A stretch of 64,000 nucleotides of DNA from Microcoleus vaginatus PCC 9802 (GCA_022701275.1 CP031740.1:6523001-6587000), one strand, 5' to 3'; positions 43,097 to 51,926 are shown, numbered from the stretch's first letter. Program-made: numbers and translations. The notes: generated from the letters alone by a model not told the origin.

Positions 43097-44587
43097 ATGG
43101 CTGACAATTCTATTCAAGAAAATCGCTTATCCCTTGCCCGCGCCAGTTTGCGCGAAGCCCTGGCGCGCTATTCCCACCTGCGCCAAGGCAAAAAAAACTC
43201 GAATAATACAGAATTAGAAGCGGCGCTGCAATATCAGTTAGATATCTTAACTTCCACCTCAGAAAAACTAGACCACAACATAATCCGCATTGCTACTTTC
43301 GGCTTAGTCAGCCGTGGCAAGTCAGCCGTATTAAACGCGCTTTTAGGTCACAAAATTCTGCAAACAGGCCCTCTCAACGGCGTGACTCAGTGGCCGCGTT
43401 CCGTGCGCTGGAGTGTGCCTTTATCCTTCCTTGACAGCGAGGAATCCCCCCAACCCCCCCTTGGCAAGGGGGGGAAAGGAGGGGTGCAAGTTGAATTAAT
43501 AGATACTCCGGGGCTTGATGAAGTTGGCGGCGAAGTGCGCGGCGAAATGGCGAAACAAGTAACTCGCCAAGCTGACTTAATTCTGTTTGTCGTTGCAGGG
43601 GATATCACCCGCACTGAATATCAAGCACTGTGCGAATTGCAAACAGCTCAAAAACCGCTGATTTTAGTTTTTAATAAAATTGACCTTTATCCAGAATTAG
43701 ACAGAAAAGCTATTTACCAAAGTTTGCAAGCGCTGGGAAATTCAGAACAGTTAGCAGCCGCTGCGGTAACAGATGAAACAGATCCCGAAAATTTGTCCGA
43801 TCGCCCAAACAACTCCTCCGATAAATCTACTGCCAAATCACCCGCTAAAACTGCCAAATCTTTAGAAATAGTCATGGTAGCCGCCGAACCAGCACCGGTG
43901 CAAGTGCGGGTGGAATGGTCCGACGGAAGAGTCACTTACGAATGGGAGTCGCCGCCTGCGCAGATAGAGGAACTAAAAAATAAAATTCTCACAATTCTTA
44001 ACAGAGAAGGTCGATCGCTCCTCGCTCTAAATGCTTTAGTTGAAGCTAGAGATGCCGAAGCAAACATTGCCCGTCACGTTCTCAAATTGCGACAAACAGA
44101 AGCCGAAAATTTAATCTGGCAATTTGCAAAATATAAAGCTTTGGCTGTCGGTTTAAATCCAGTGGCATTCTTGGATGTAATGGGAGCAAGTGTCGCAGAT
44201 TTAGCCTTAATTCGCTCTTTATCCAGACTTTACGGCTTACCCATGACTGGTTACGAAGCGGGGAAACTTTGGCAGACTATTTTCTCCAGTGCTGGCGGCG
44301 TACTTTTGGGAGAATTGGGTAGCAGTTTTCTGTTGGGATTTGGCAAAAGTGCGGCTGCTGCGGCCCCGCACATCGGCTTTTCTACTTTTGCCGGAGTTGC
44401 TGTCACTCAAGCTAGTTTAGCAGCTTACGGAACCTACGCTGTCGGTCGTGCCGCCCAAGTTTACTTAGAAAAAGGCTGCACCTGGGGTCCCCTGGGACAA
44501 GATACGGTAATTCAAGAAATTCTCGCCACCATCGAGCGTAATACAATTATCGATCGCTTGCAGCAAGAGTTTAAAATTGGCAATTAA
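43097..44587 (+). CDS. Era-like GTPase with DUF697 domain (paralogue B), carrying a repeat-derived insertion
   Basis: The 496-residue protein has a complete GTPase domain: FGLVSRGKSAVLNALLG (P-loop), LIDTPGLDEVGGE (DxxG), LILVFNKIDLYP (NKxD). The C-terminal DUF697-like region has the hydrophobic AVGLNPVAFLDVMGASVADLA. At residues about 115-129, between the effector region and DxxG, the segment ESPQPPLGKGGKGG is encoded by CCCCCCAACCCCCCCTTGGC-type repeat DNA at 43440-43486. That repeat is normally intergenic in cyanobacteria, so it is an in-frame invasion. A second low-complexity linker, Ser/Asp/Lys-rich, is at about 230-255. Confidence 0.87.
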   Translation: MADNSIQENRLSLARASLREALARYSHLRQGKKNSNNTELEAALQYQLDILTSTSEKLDHNIIRIATFGLVSRGKSAVLNALLGHKILQTGPLNGVTQWPRSVRWSVPLSFLDSEESPQPPLGKGGKGGVQVELIDTPGLDEVGGEVRGEMAKQVTRQADLILFVVAGDITRTEYQALCELQTAQKPLILVFNKIDLYPELDRKAIYQSLQALGNSEQLAAAAVTDETDPENLSDRPNNSSDKSTAKSPAKTAKSLEIVMVAAEPAPVQVRVEWSDGRVTYEWESPPAQIEELKNKILTILNREGRSLLALNALVEARDAEANIARHVLKLRQTEAENLIWQFAKYKALAVGLNPVAFLDVMGASVADLALIRSLSRLYGLPMTGYEAGKLWQTIFSSAGGVLLGELGSSFLLGFGKSAAAAAPHIGFSTFAGVAVTQASLAAYGTYAVGRAAQVYLEKGCTWGPLGQDTVIQEILATIERNTIIDRLQQEFKIGN

Positions 44588-44604
44588 AAATTGCCCTAGT
44601 AGTT

Positions 44605-44672
44605 GAGTAGGGTGCGTCAGGAGAGGGTTATTTGTGAATAATCGAAGAGCTAGGATCTGACGCGCCCTACGG
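44605..44672. repeat. Foldback with TAGGGTGCGTCAG / CTGACGCGCCCTA ends
   Basis: GTAGGGTGCGTCAG at about 44608 is matched by TCTGACGCGCCCTAC at about 44656-44670. The core is unrelated. The same ends occur at 59652-59716, and half-sites at 39714 and 63970. Confidence 0.6.
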
Positions 44673-44682
44673 CTTGTATTCT

Positions 44683-44790
44683 TAATACCATTGTCAAAAA
44701 AGAATGCAACTGTAGGTAAGCTCCCCACCACGATAGTCATCAGTGATTCCCAATTCTTTAATCGCAAATCGCAAATCGCAAATGGTATTA
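44683..44790. repeat. Repeat unit with ATCGCAA heptamers bounded by TAATACCATT inverted ends
   Basis: TAATACCATT (44683-44692) and AATGGTATTA (44781-44790) are exact inverse complements. Between them lie GCAACTGTAGGTAAGCTCCC and TAGTCATCAGTGATTCCC, then three ATCGCAA heptamers. Sister units occur at about 46930-47030 and 50766-50861. Confidence 0.75.
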
Positions 44791-45477
44791 CCGTCTCGCG
44801 ATTCTCACACCTTCCCTAAAATGAGCTATTGTCGCAATTACCGCTATAGAAAAGTAAAATATTCTAATCAGCCAAAAACAAACCCGCATTGACCAAGAAA
44901 CAATAGTCGGAGCAATACCTGTGAACTGTACAAATCTGGAATTAACTTTTTTTTCAAAGCTGTCAAGGTCTTTCATCTCGGATTGTTTCGCCGGAATAAC
45001 GGGAAACTGACCAGTATATACGTAATAACCTATAAAACCCGGCAATCCTACTTTTCTATTCAAAAATGAGTTAGTTAATGTTGCAGTTTGCGCGGGTAAT
45101 AAGTTATCCGATTCCTCTACTTTTTCCAGCCAAGAATTATATCTGATGGCTGGCGTAATCATGAAAACTAAGGGAACTATAACTATCAACAAAGCCGCAC
45201 TAATTTTGCGACCGTATTGAGGGTGTAGAAGCCTTGTCGCCACACCCACTCCCATACCGATAAAAGCAAATACCAATATATTTAACAGTTCAATAATTTC
45301 GATGCCTCTCAACAAATCGCCGATAATCAGAATTGTATATAATAATTTGTCTGCCAGTAGCAGAGCTGCCCACTTGATGACAATTGAAACGCCTACAATA
45401 GTAGCTACAATCGCCACATACCCGATGGCACCTAGAACGTACAGGAAAATCGAACCGGCTTGTTTGAATGATTGCAT
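44788..45477 (-). CDS. Multi-pass membrane protein of unknown function
   Basis: From the ATG giving MQSFKQAGSIFLYVLGAIGY the product is 229 residues. A further upstream start would add 26 residues. Hydrophobic segments lie at about 10-50, 62-85, 95-115 and 195-220. A soluble loop of about 70 residues (SWLEKVEESDNLLPAQTAT and QSEMKDLDSFEKKV) separates the last two. No conserved motif is recognised. Confidence 0.65.
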   Translation of the reverse strand: MQSFKQAGSIFLYVLGAIGYVAIVATIVGVSIVIKWAALLLADKLLYTILIIGDLLRGIEIIELLNILVFAFIGMGVGVATRLLHPQYGRKISAALLIVIVPLVFMITPAIRYNSWLEKVEESDNLLPAQTATLTNSFLNRKVGLPGFIGYYVYTGQFPVIPAKQSEMKDLDSFEKKVNSRFVQFTGIAPTIVSWSMRVCFWLIRIFYFSIAVIATIAHFREGVRIARR

Positions 45478-45595
45478 GGAATTATTCACTAAGTGAAAGT
45501 TGAGGAGTCCGATTGACAAAAAAATTTGAAATTTTAGATTAATCAGGAGTTCCAAATTTGACTTTTAAAATAGATTAGCTTGACATCTTGAAATC

Positions 45596-45624
45596 AATCT
45601 AAAATCTACAATCTACAATCTACA
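45596..45624. repeat. ATCTACA heptamer tract at the 3' end of tlyA
   Basis: AATCTAAA followed by three or four ATCTACA heptamers ends at the tlyA stop. Confidence 0.6.
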
Positions 45625-46462
45625 ATCGATCGACAAGTTCCCGCGCGGCCGCTTTGGTGACTTGTGCGATCCGTTCCTTCACAACGCTCTCTTCGATCGC
45701 CATCGGCTCTGGCTCCTGTTCGCGATCGATCCCCAACCATAAAAGATACTCGATATTACCGGCCGGGCCAAGTAAAGGCGACCATGTTAAGCCGCGTTCC
45801 TGCCATCCTAAAGCTGTGGCTGCCTTCCACACTTGAAAAATCGCATCGGCTTGAGTTGCTGAGTCTCGCACTACGCCTTTTTTCCCGACTCTCTCGCGCC
45901 CTACCTCAAACTGCGGCTTTACCAGCAACACCGCTTCTCGCGGTGGTGCCAACAATTCCCACAGCGCCGGTAAAATCTTATCCAGGGAAATAAATGACAC
46001 ATCTACTACCGCCAAATCTGCTCGCGCAGAGTCGCCGTAAAGCTCAGTAGCAGTCATGTACCGCAAATTGGTGCGTTCTTTCAAAATTACCCTCGGATCG
46101 TTGCGCAAGCCCCAATCTGCTTGACCGTAGCCAACATCTACGCCGTAGACTAGGGCGGCGCCGGCTTGCAGCAAACAGTCGGTAAAACCTCCTGTGGAAA
46201 TGCCGCCGTCGAGACAAATTCTGCCTGCAATGGGAATAGCAAAAACTTCTAAAGCTTTGGCTAATTTGTCGCCGCCTCTAGAAACATAGCGCGATCGCTC
46301 TTTGATCTGAATTTTTGCTGCAATATCGACCTCAGTGCCCGGTTTGTCAACTACCTGTTGGTTGATGGAGACTTTCCCAGTCCGAATCAATGCCTGAGCT
46401 TGTTGTCGGGAACTGCACAAATCTAGGCTGACCAATAAAGTGTCTAGTCGCTGTTTAGCCAA
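45620..46462 (-). CDS. tlyA: TlyA family rRNA methyltransferase
   Basis: The N-terminal S4 RNA-binding domain is QRLDTLLVSLDLCSSRQQAQ and the FtsJ-like methyltransferase follows: YVSRGGDKLAKALEVF, CLDGGISTGGFTDCLLQAGA (SAM loop), AVVDVSFISLDKILPAL and LLVKPQFEVGRERVGKKGVV. TlyA proteins 2'-O-methylate cytidines of 16S and 23S rRNA. I propose TTG 46462 (MAKQRLDTLL) from the family pattern. An ATG at 46510 would add 16 residues of non-family look. Confidence 0.9.
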   Translation of the reverse strand: MAKQRLDTLLVSLDLCSSRQQAQALIRTGKVSINQQVVDKPGTEVDIAAKIQIKERSRYVSRGGDKLAKALEVFAIPIAGRICLDGGISTGGFTDCLLQAGAALVYGVDVGYGQADWGLRNDPRVILKERTNLRYMTATELYGDSARADLAVVDVSFISLDKILPALWELLAPPREAVLLVKPQFEVGRERVGKKGVVRDSATQADAIFQVWKAATALGWQERGLTWSPLLGPAGNIEYLLWLGIDREQEPEPMAIEESVVKERIAQVTKAAARELVDRL

Positions 46463-46726
46463 GGTTTTTAATCTGTACGGATAGGGTGAAGGACAGTACC
46501 AGATTAGCACTTACGCACAAGCCCGACTGCTGATTTTTGGCGAGCATTTTGGTTTTTCGATCATCGCGGGGCGATCGCCCCCAGCTCACATTATGTGACT
46601 GAGATCGCTCTGATTGTGTAGTTTTATCACAGATCTACCTTCATAAAATCACACAATAATTTTTGCGACTAGCGGATGATTTATATGCAGCTAAAAGCGC
46701 TACAAATACCCTCAGGGCGATAGACC

Positions 46727-46924
46727 ATGAAAACAATTAACTTTCCTATCAGAAATCAGGGCAATTGTCAAGAAAATCCCCTCGCCTTCGTCAGCGGTGA
46801 CATCATCCACATTCTTTACCCCAACGGCGAAGTAGAAGCAACAACCGCCGAACAAGTCGATCTGGGCCAAACCAAAAGTCCCCTGGACAAATGCCTCGTC
46901 TGGGGATGTGTTGGCGATTTTTAA
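46727..46924 (+). CDS. Small hypothetical protein
   Basis: The 65-residue product (MKTINFPIRNQGNCQENPLA, then YPNGEVEATTAEQVDLGQT) looks like a compact beta-rich protein with a Cys-containing end (KCLVWGCVGDF). GGGCGATAG lies upstream but no strong ribosome site. I do not know the family. It is probably real because the amino-acid composition is balanced. Confidence 0.5.
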   Translation: MKTINFPIRNQGNCQENPLAFVSGDIIHILYPNGEVEATTAEQVDLGQTKSPLDKCLVWGCVGDF

Positions 46925-47268
46925 CACCAGTTTCAAGAAAGAATGCAATTATAGGGAAGGTCCAAACCCTTAATTCATCAGTCAATCGATTTTAGATTTT
47001 AGATTTTAGATTTTAGATTGAAGCATTGACCCCACGGATAAATCCGGGGGCTTGTATCCTAGATGCTTTCGGTCATTCCCAATTATTCAATTTTTTAATC
47101 TATAATTTTTAATCTATAATTTTTCATCTGAAATCTTTAATCTAAAATTGTCTAACCCATAAAAAAAGATCGCTTGGAGGCTGTGATGCCAAAAAAAGCG
47201 ATCGATCCAAATGCTGCTAACTGCAAGCCACAAGTGCAATTTGCTGTTAAAAGAATTAGCAAATTGAC
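46925..47268. repeat. Spacer with heptamer tracts and a TnpB-type left end
   Basis: From about 46930 runs AGAATGCAATTATAGGGAAG, TTAATTCATCAGTCAATC and then four TAGATTT heptamers (47000-47022). About 47035-47072 is, on the minus strand, GGATACAAGCCCCCGGATTT and a GGGG, like the left end of the tnpB element at 6660. About 47095-47150 holds AATCTATAATTTTT units. Confidence 0.6.
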
Positions 47269-47778
47269 TTAAATATCTTGTTCGCTCAATTCGCGCATCA
47301 AGTAATCAAAAGGCTGCTCCAAAAAAGGCCCCACAGACAAGCCAGCAGCTTGCACTTGAGCCTTAACCATCTCCTTCATAATGCCAATCCCCATCACCGT
47401 CGGGCCAATGGGAACGCTTAGAGAATTGTAAGTTTCCCGCAAACCTTGCAGCACGCGCTCGTCCAGCACGTCGGTACTTCCAGCCACCAGGGCGTAAGTA
47501 GCATAGCGCAAGTAGTAGTCCATATCCCGCAGACAAGCCGCGTAGCGACGAGTCGTGTAGGCATTTCCCCCGGGACGGATCAGTTCCGGCTGTTCAGCAA
47601 ATAGCTGGATACCAGCTTGCTTTACAATTGCCGCAGCATTGCTGTTAATCGCAGCCGCCGCCTGTACCCGTGCTGTGCCCGTTGCAAAATAAGATTTCAA
47701 CCGATCGATACCATCTCGGTCTAAATACCTACCAGCAACATCATAATTTTCAATCAGGCTCGTCACTGCATCGCGCAT
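47269..47778 (-). CDS. apcF: Allophycocyanin beta-18 subunit
   Basis: The start is the ATG giving MRDAVTSLIENYDVAGRYLD and 169 residues. The bilin-binding Cys is in RRYAACLRDMDYYLRYATYA, and PIGPTVMGIGIMKEMVKAQ is typical of ApcF rather than ApcB. ApcF is a minor core subunit paired with the linker ApcE or ApcD, serving as part of the terminal emitters. It is divergent from glnA. Confidence 0.95.
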   Translation of the reverse strand: MRDAVTSLIENYDVAGRYLDRDGIDRLKSYFATGTARVQAAAAINSNAAAIVKQAGIQLFAEQPELIRPGGNAYTTRRYAACLRDMDYYLRYATYALVAGSTDVLDERVLQGLRETYNSLSVPIGPTVMGIGIMKEMVKAQVQAAGLSVGPFLEQPFDYLMRELSEQDI

Positions 47779-48014
47779 AAGTTTCTCTCCCAAAAATCTT
47801 TATCAATACTTTGCTATCTGAGACAGACCGCCTATTGTAGACTACTACAAATCGGCGTTTGATTAAGATTTGAGATGGGATTTTCACTCTAGGTAGTCTA
47901 TCCTCGGCAAACGGCCGCAAAATTCAGCCGTTTGCCTTGTATCTTCAGCCGAAAAATCGAGAGGGCAAGAATCACGAACTGCCCGGCCGCACTGGGCACC
48001 AATTTCAAAATTTT

Positions 48015-48056
48015 GTAGCCATAGATACAAAATAGTGGGTACTGAAGGCCTACGAT
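48015..48056 (+). promoter_or_regulatory. NtcA-activated promoter of glnA
   Basis: GTAGCCATAGATAC (48015-48028) matches the NtcA consensus GTA-N8-TAC exactly. Twenty-two bases later TACGAT (48051-48056) matches the TAN3T -10 box of NtcA-dependent class II promoters. Transcription should begin near 48063, leaving a leader of about 53 nt. No -35 box is needed in this class. Confidence 0.88.
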
Positions 48057-48115
48057 CGCCCAAACAGTCTGAAATCGGCCGATCGCCAAGACACAACCAA
48101 TATCAGGAGTAAGTC

Positions 48116-49537
48116 ATGTTCCAGACACCCCAAGAAGCATTAAACTACATACAAGAAAATAAGATCCAAATCGTTGACCTCAAATTCATCGATATGCCGG
48201 GGATCTGGCAGCACCTTTCCCTGTACCACGACCAAATCGACGAAACCGCATTCACCGACGGCGTACCCTTCGACGGTTCCAGCATTCGGGGCTGGAAAGC
48301 CATCAACGAATCAGACATGACGATGGTCATCGATCCGACCACCGCTTGGATGGACCCGTTCATGGCAGAACCGACCATCAGCTTCATTTGCAGCATCAAA
48401 GAACCCCGCACGGGCGAACCGTACAGTCGCTGTCCCCGCACCATTGCCCAAAAAGCCATAGACTACTTGCTTTCGACCGGTCTCGGCGATACAGCATTCT
48501 TTGGCCCGGAAGCAGAATTCTTTATTTTTGACGACGTTCGCTTCGACCAAACCCAAAATTCCGGCTACTATTACGTAGATTCGATCGAAGGTCGCTGGAA
48601 TTCCGGCAAAGAAGAAGCAGGCGGCAACCTCGGCTACAAACCGCGTTACAAAGAAGGTTATTTCCCAGTAGCACCAACCGATACCTCTCAAGACATGAGA
48701 ACGGAAATGCTGCTGACAATGGCAAAATGCGGCGTACCCATCGAAAAGCACCACCACGAAGTCGCCACCGGCGGTCAATGCGAACTCGGTTTCCGCTTTG
48801 ACACTTTGGTAAAAGCCGCCGACTACTTGCTGACTTACAAATACGTCATCAAAAACGTCGGCAAAAAATACGGCAAAACCATCACCTTCATGCCCAAACC
48901 GCTGTTTAACGACAACGGTTCCGGGATGCACGTTCACCAGTCGATTTGGAAAGACGGCCAACCTCTATTTGCAGGCGATCAATATGCTGGTTTCAGTCAA
49001 ATGGGACTGCATTACATCGGCGGCATTCTCAAGCACGCACCGGCACTTTTGGCACTCACCAACCCCACGACCAATTCCTACAAGCGTTTAGTTCCGGGCT
49101 TTGAAGCGCCTGTAAACTTAGCTTACTCTCAAGGAAATCGATCGGCATCAGTGCGGATTCCGTTGTCGGGAACCAACCCCAAAGCCAAGCGGTTAGAATT
49201 CCGCTGTCCCGATGCCACATCCAACCCCTATTTAGCATTTGCAGCCATGCTGTGCGCCGGCATAGACGGCATCAAGAATCAAATCGATCCGGGCGAACCT
49301 TTGGACGTGGATATCTACGACCTTTCCCCTGAAGAATTGAGCAAAATTCCTTCAACTCCCGGTTCCTTGGAAGGCGCTTTAGAAGCTTTAGAAAAAGACC
49401 ACAGTTTCTTAACTGAAAGCGGCGTATTTACCGAAGACTTCATCCAAACCTGGATTTCCTACAAACTCGACAATGAAGTCAACCCGATGCGGCTGCGTCC
49501 TCACCCCTACGAGTTTGCTCTCTACTACGACTGTTAG
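48116..49537 (+). CDS. glnA: Glutamine synthetase type I
   Basis: The 473-residue GSI-beta-type protein has [16 protein letters not shown], the substrate loop [18 protein letters not shown], the ATP/Arg region [12 protein letters not shown] and the [14 protein letters not shown] signature. It converts glutamate, ammonium and ATP to glutamine, feeding the GS-GOGAT cycle. Length and motifs are complete. AGGAG lies about 8 bp upstream of the ATG. The promoter is controlled by NtcA, fitting nitrogen control. Cyanobacterial GS is inhibited by IF proteins rather than by adenylylation. Confidence 0.97.
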   Translation: MFQTPQEALNYIQENKIQIVDLKFIDMPGIWQHLSLYHDQIDETAFTDGVPFDGSSIRGWKAINESDMTMVIDPTTAWMDPFMAEPTISFICSIKEPRTGEPYSRCPRTIAQKAIDYLLSTGLGDTAFFGPEAEFFIFDDVRFDQTQNSGYYYVDSIEGRWNSGKEEAGGNLGYKPRYKEGYFPVAPTDTSQDMRTEMLLTMAKCGVPIEKHHHEVATGGQCELGFRFDTLVKAADYLLTYKYVIKNVGKKYGKTITFMPKPLFNDNGSGMHVHQSIWKDGQPLFAGDQYAGFSQMGLHYIGGILKHAPALLALTNPTTNSYKRLVPGFEAPVNLAYSQGNRSASVRIPLSGTNPKAKRLEFRCPDATSNPYLAFAAMLCAGIDGIKNQIDPGEPLDVDIYDLSPEELSKIPSTPGSLEGALEALEKDHSFLTESGVFTEDFIQTWISYKLDNEVNPMRLRPHPYEFALYYDC

Positions 49538-49539
49538 AA

Positions 49540-49636
49540 AATTAAAAATTAAAAGTTAAAAATGGTGATTATACCATTTTTAACTTTTAATTTTTAATTA
49601 ATAAGAACGCCGCCCTTAAAAGCGGCGTTCTTTTTG
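49540..49636 (+). terminator. Double hairpin terminator after glnA
   Basis: A first AT-rich inverted repeat (AAAAATTAAAAGTTAAAAAT... 49541-49596) is followed by AAGAACGCCGC (49603-49613) / GCGGCGTTCTT (49622-49632) and TTTTT. The second is a strong rho-independent terminator, also suitable for the convergent gene at 49640. Confidence 0.9.
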
Positions 49637-49639
49637 AGT

Positions 49640-50119
49640 TTAGAACTGCTGGATCAGCGCCCTGACGCTCCTGTTACCCGACACTATCAGGGCGAAGCTA
49701 TTAGTAGTAGCGCCCTCTGTAGCCTCCGAGACATCCTCTACAGCCCATTTAGTTGCTTTCTCATCCACAATAAACAAATCGTCAGCGGTAGTGCCTTCCT
49801 GAACCCGATATATCTTATTCAAAATGAAACGCTGTTGCGCCTCAGCTTTTGGTATGCCCGTAACTTCATCAGGATCGATAGAGAGGGCGCTGCCTTCTTT
49901 TACTGTACCTTTTGAGTTGGTTAAATTGCGATCTAGCCTTTGAGCAACCCGCACGCCGTGAAGCTGCAAACCAGGGTCAGTCTCAGACATATTCCAGGCA
50001 GCAGCTAGCGCCGCACTTTTTCCCAAACCGAGAACCGCTGCAACAGCCGTCAAAATTAGCAAAAACTTGAAATGATTCACTGTATTTATGCTCCTTTGCT
50101 TGTGAGCTTCTGCACTCAT
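49640..50119 (-). CDS. Exported hypothetical protein
   Basis: The 159-residue product has a basic N-terminus, then a hydrophobic signal segment (FKFLLILTAVAAVLGLGKSA) with an Ala-rich cleavage region (SAALAAAWN). The mature part is polar (GSALSIDPDEVTGIPKAEAQ and TTADDLFIVDEKATKWAVED). No family is recognised. It is convergent with glnA and divergent from the next pair. Confidence 0.65.
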   Translation of the reverse strand: MSAEAHKQRSINTVNHFKFLLILTAVAAVLGLGKSAALAAAWNMSETDPGLQLHGVRVAQRLDRNLTNSKGTVKEGSALSIDPDEVTGIPKAEAQQRFILNKIYRVQEGTTADDLFIVDEKATKWAVEDVSEATEGATTNSFALIVSGNRSVRALIQQF

Positions 50120-50156
50120 TCTAAATTAGCAATTAGCAATTAACAATGACTAAACG

Positions 50157-50483
50157 ATGTCCGATATTTTTGTGATGATCCGCAATCAGACTAACGTCGC
50201 CATGACTTCAGTTGACGGAATTGCCTTTGTCACTTTACTAACTCAAGAAGGACGAGTGCTCGCCGAGGAGACAGTTGACCTATTTGAGGCCGATGTGAAT
50301 TTTGATAACCTGAAGCAGGGCAAATATACTGTAGTTGTCAGGCACGAAGGCGTTGAACCTCGATCGGCAACCTGTAGTGTTACAATCACCGATGAAGATA
50401 AAGTAATCATGCTGACATTTGTTTACCTGGAGCTAGAACGGGTGCTGCTCCGCATTCAAACTTCAACCGAAGAAAGACTATGA
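50157..50483 (+). CDS. Hypothetical protein, Ig-like/carboxypeptidase-regulatory fold suspected
   Basis: The 108-residue protein is beta-rich (MIRNQTNVAMTSVDGIAFVT, DNLKQGKYTVVVRHEGVEP, TCSVTITDEDKVIMLTFVYL). The pattern DNLKQGKYTVVVRHEGVE resembles a CarboxypepD-regulatory or Ig-like strand order, but this is only a suspicion. Its stop overlaps the next ATG by four bases (ATGA), so the two are co-translated. Confidence 0.6.
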   Translation: MSDIFVMIRNQTNVAMTSVDGIAFVTLLTQEGRVLAEETVDLFEADVNFDNLKQGKYTVVVRHEGVEPRSATCSVTITDEDKVIMLTFVYLELERVLLRIQTSTEERL

Positions 50484-50713
50484 CAGTGAAAGTTACTCCG
50501 CCAAATTCAATTAAAATGTTTCGCTATCGAGTACATTTCTTGGCAAAAGACCTCTGGAGGGAAAAAAACCCGGTTTGTCGGATGAATCTGGCTTTACAGT
50601 TAGCCGATGTGGCGACAACTCTGGCTAGATTAGAAGTAGAAGAGGCGCGAAAATTTCAACAAGAGTCTGCTAGTGGGGAGGCTTCAGACTCGACGGAAAC
50701 TGAAAAGTTTTGA
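50480..50713 (+). CDS. Hypothetical protein, coupled to preceding gene
   Basis: The 77-residue protein begins MTVKVTPPNSIKMFRYRVHF and has a long helical body (LALQLADVATTLARLEVEEA) and an acidic Ser/Glu tail. The start overlaps the previous stop. No known motif is present. The two small proteins probably act together. Confidence 0.6.
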   Translation: MTVKVTPPNSIKMFRYRVHFLAKDLWREKNPVCRMNLALQLADVATTLARLEVEEARKFQQESASGEASDSTETEKF

Positions 50714-51023
50714 GTGTATGAGGTTGCTTTCTGTGATCCGCGCAACCCTTGCGTGATAGCAGTTTAAAAAAATAACGTAACTGTAGAAAAGCTCCAAACC
50801 ATGATAATCATCAGTCATTTTTAATCTAAAATCTAAAATCTAAAATCTAAAATGGTATGACTCGCAACTCAAAACTATTGTGGTTGGTCGATCTAGTAAA
50901 AAAATTCTCTGTATAAAATTGAATCTCCGTGCTAAACCACAACTTTCACCCTTGCGAGGTAATTGGTTGCCGAAAAAACTGCGTTACACTTATATAGGTA
51001 TCTTTACAAAACAACATAAAAGC
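50714..51023. repeat. Spacer with repeat unit and TAAAATC heptamers
   Basis: About 50766-50861 has GTAACTGTAGAAAAGCTCC, GATAATCATCAGTCATT, then four TAAAATC heptamers ending in AATGGTATGA. It is a sister of the unit at 44683. Positions 50880-51020 show no convincing coding signal. Confidence 0.6.
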
Positions 51024-51926
51024 ATGACTGTTGCCTATCCCCGCAAGCTTCGCAACGCAATGGGAGCGCGCGAAATTTTAGCTCAAGTGGTGCGCGATCG
51101 CGAAATTCACTTGATCACCCTCAATCGCTATCGGTTTAGCGAACAGCGCAGTTGCAAAGACCTCACCGACTTGATCGAACGGCTAGACGGCGAACCGGCC
51201 GAACTCGTGCGCGACCTCTCCCGGCACATCTCGGACGAAGCGCGACACGCTATGTGGCTCACCGACTTGCTGGTAGACTTGGGCCAAAATGTGGGCACGC
51301 CGCCGGGAGTCTCCTACATTGACGAATTTGACCGCCTGCTGGACAAAGAGCAATTCGACCCGAAACGCAACCTCGAGGACGGTATAATTGCAGCCTTAGC
51401 CGCAATCAATGTCACCGAAAAGCGGGGCTGCGAATACTTCTCAGCGCACATCCACGCCCTCAAACAGGCTCCCCAAACCGCAGAAAACATCAAAATCCGC
51501 GAAACAATCGAAAAGATTTTTCCCGAAGAAGCTGGTCACGTCCGCTGGGGCAACCGCTGGCTGGCCCAAATCGCCGACAAAAGCCCGGAACACCGCCAGA
51601 AGGTGGAACAGGCAAAGCGCAAGTATGTGGCGATCGAACAAGCAGCATTTGAATCGGGAATGGATATCATGCTGGGGGCAGAACTGCGGCGCGTCACCCG
51701 CCTGGTAGACATTGCCAACACCATGCCGATGTGGGAACGCCCGCAATACCTGATGGAACGCTTGCCCGCAACCCTGCTGGCCCCCGACCTACAAATGACC
51801 AGAGTCGATGTAGCTCAGCGGGCGTGGAACCGCGACCCGCAGGCATTTATGGAGAAATTGGTGCCGATGTTCCTCAACGGCTTGAATACCATTGAGAAGA
51901 AGCCGGCGACTAAGCCCAAGGCTTAA
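51024..51926 (+). CDS. Ferritin-like diiron protein
   Basis: I start at ATG 51024 (MTVAYPRKLRNAMGAREILA), 300 residues. Metal-binding Glu/His pairs are visible: HISDEARHAMW (about residue 73), INVTEKRGCEYFSAHIHALK (about 131-150) and FPEEAGHVRWGNRWLAQ (about 170-186), giving an EXXH-type ferritin-like diiron site across a four-helix bundle. Homologues are common in cyanobacteria and are sometimes annotated as ferritin-like or DUF455-like proteins. The enzymatic role is unknown. It does not have the AcsF cyclase signature. The hairpin at 52001-52029 follows. Confidence 0.75.
   Translation: MTVAYPRKLRNAMGAREILAQVVRDREIHLITLNRYRFSEQRSCKDLTDLIERLDGEPAELVRDLSRHISDEARHAMWLTDLLVDLGQNVGTPPGVSYIDEFDRLLDKEQFDPKRNLEDGIIAALAAINVTEKRGCEYFSAHIHALKQAPQTAENIKIRETIEKIFPEEAGHVRWGNRWLAQIADKSPEHRQKVEQAKRKYVAIEQAAFESGMDIMLGAELRRVTRLVDIANTMPMWERPQYLMERLPATLLAPDLQMTRVDVAQRAWNRDPQAFMEKLVPMFLNGLNTIEKKPATKPKA

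Noticed and set aside
48311..48961. Long antisense open frame within glnA
   Set aside because: It is a shadow of a GC-rich conserved gene; no ribosome site or independent signal.
50880..51023. N-terminal extension of the ferritin-like gene
   Set aside because: The added 48 residues are basic and low in conservation value, whereas ATG 51024 gives a natural start.
51024..51926. Mg-protoporphyrin IX monomethylester cyclase AcsF
   Set aside because: It is shorter (300 residues) and lacks the AcsF signature segments; only the diiron ligands are similar.
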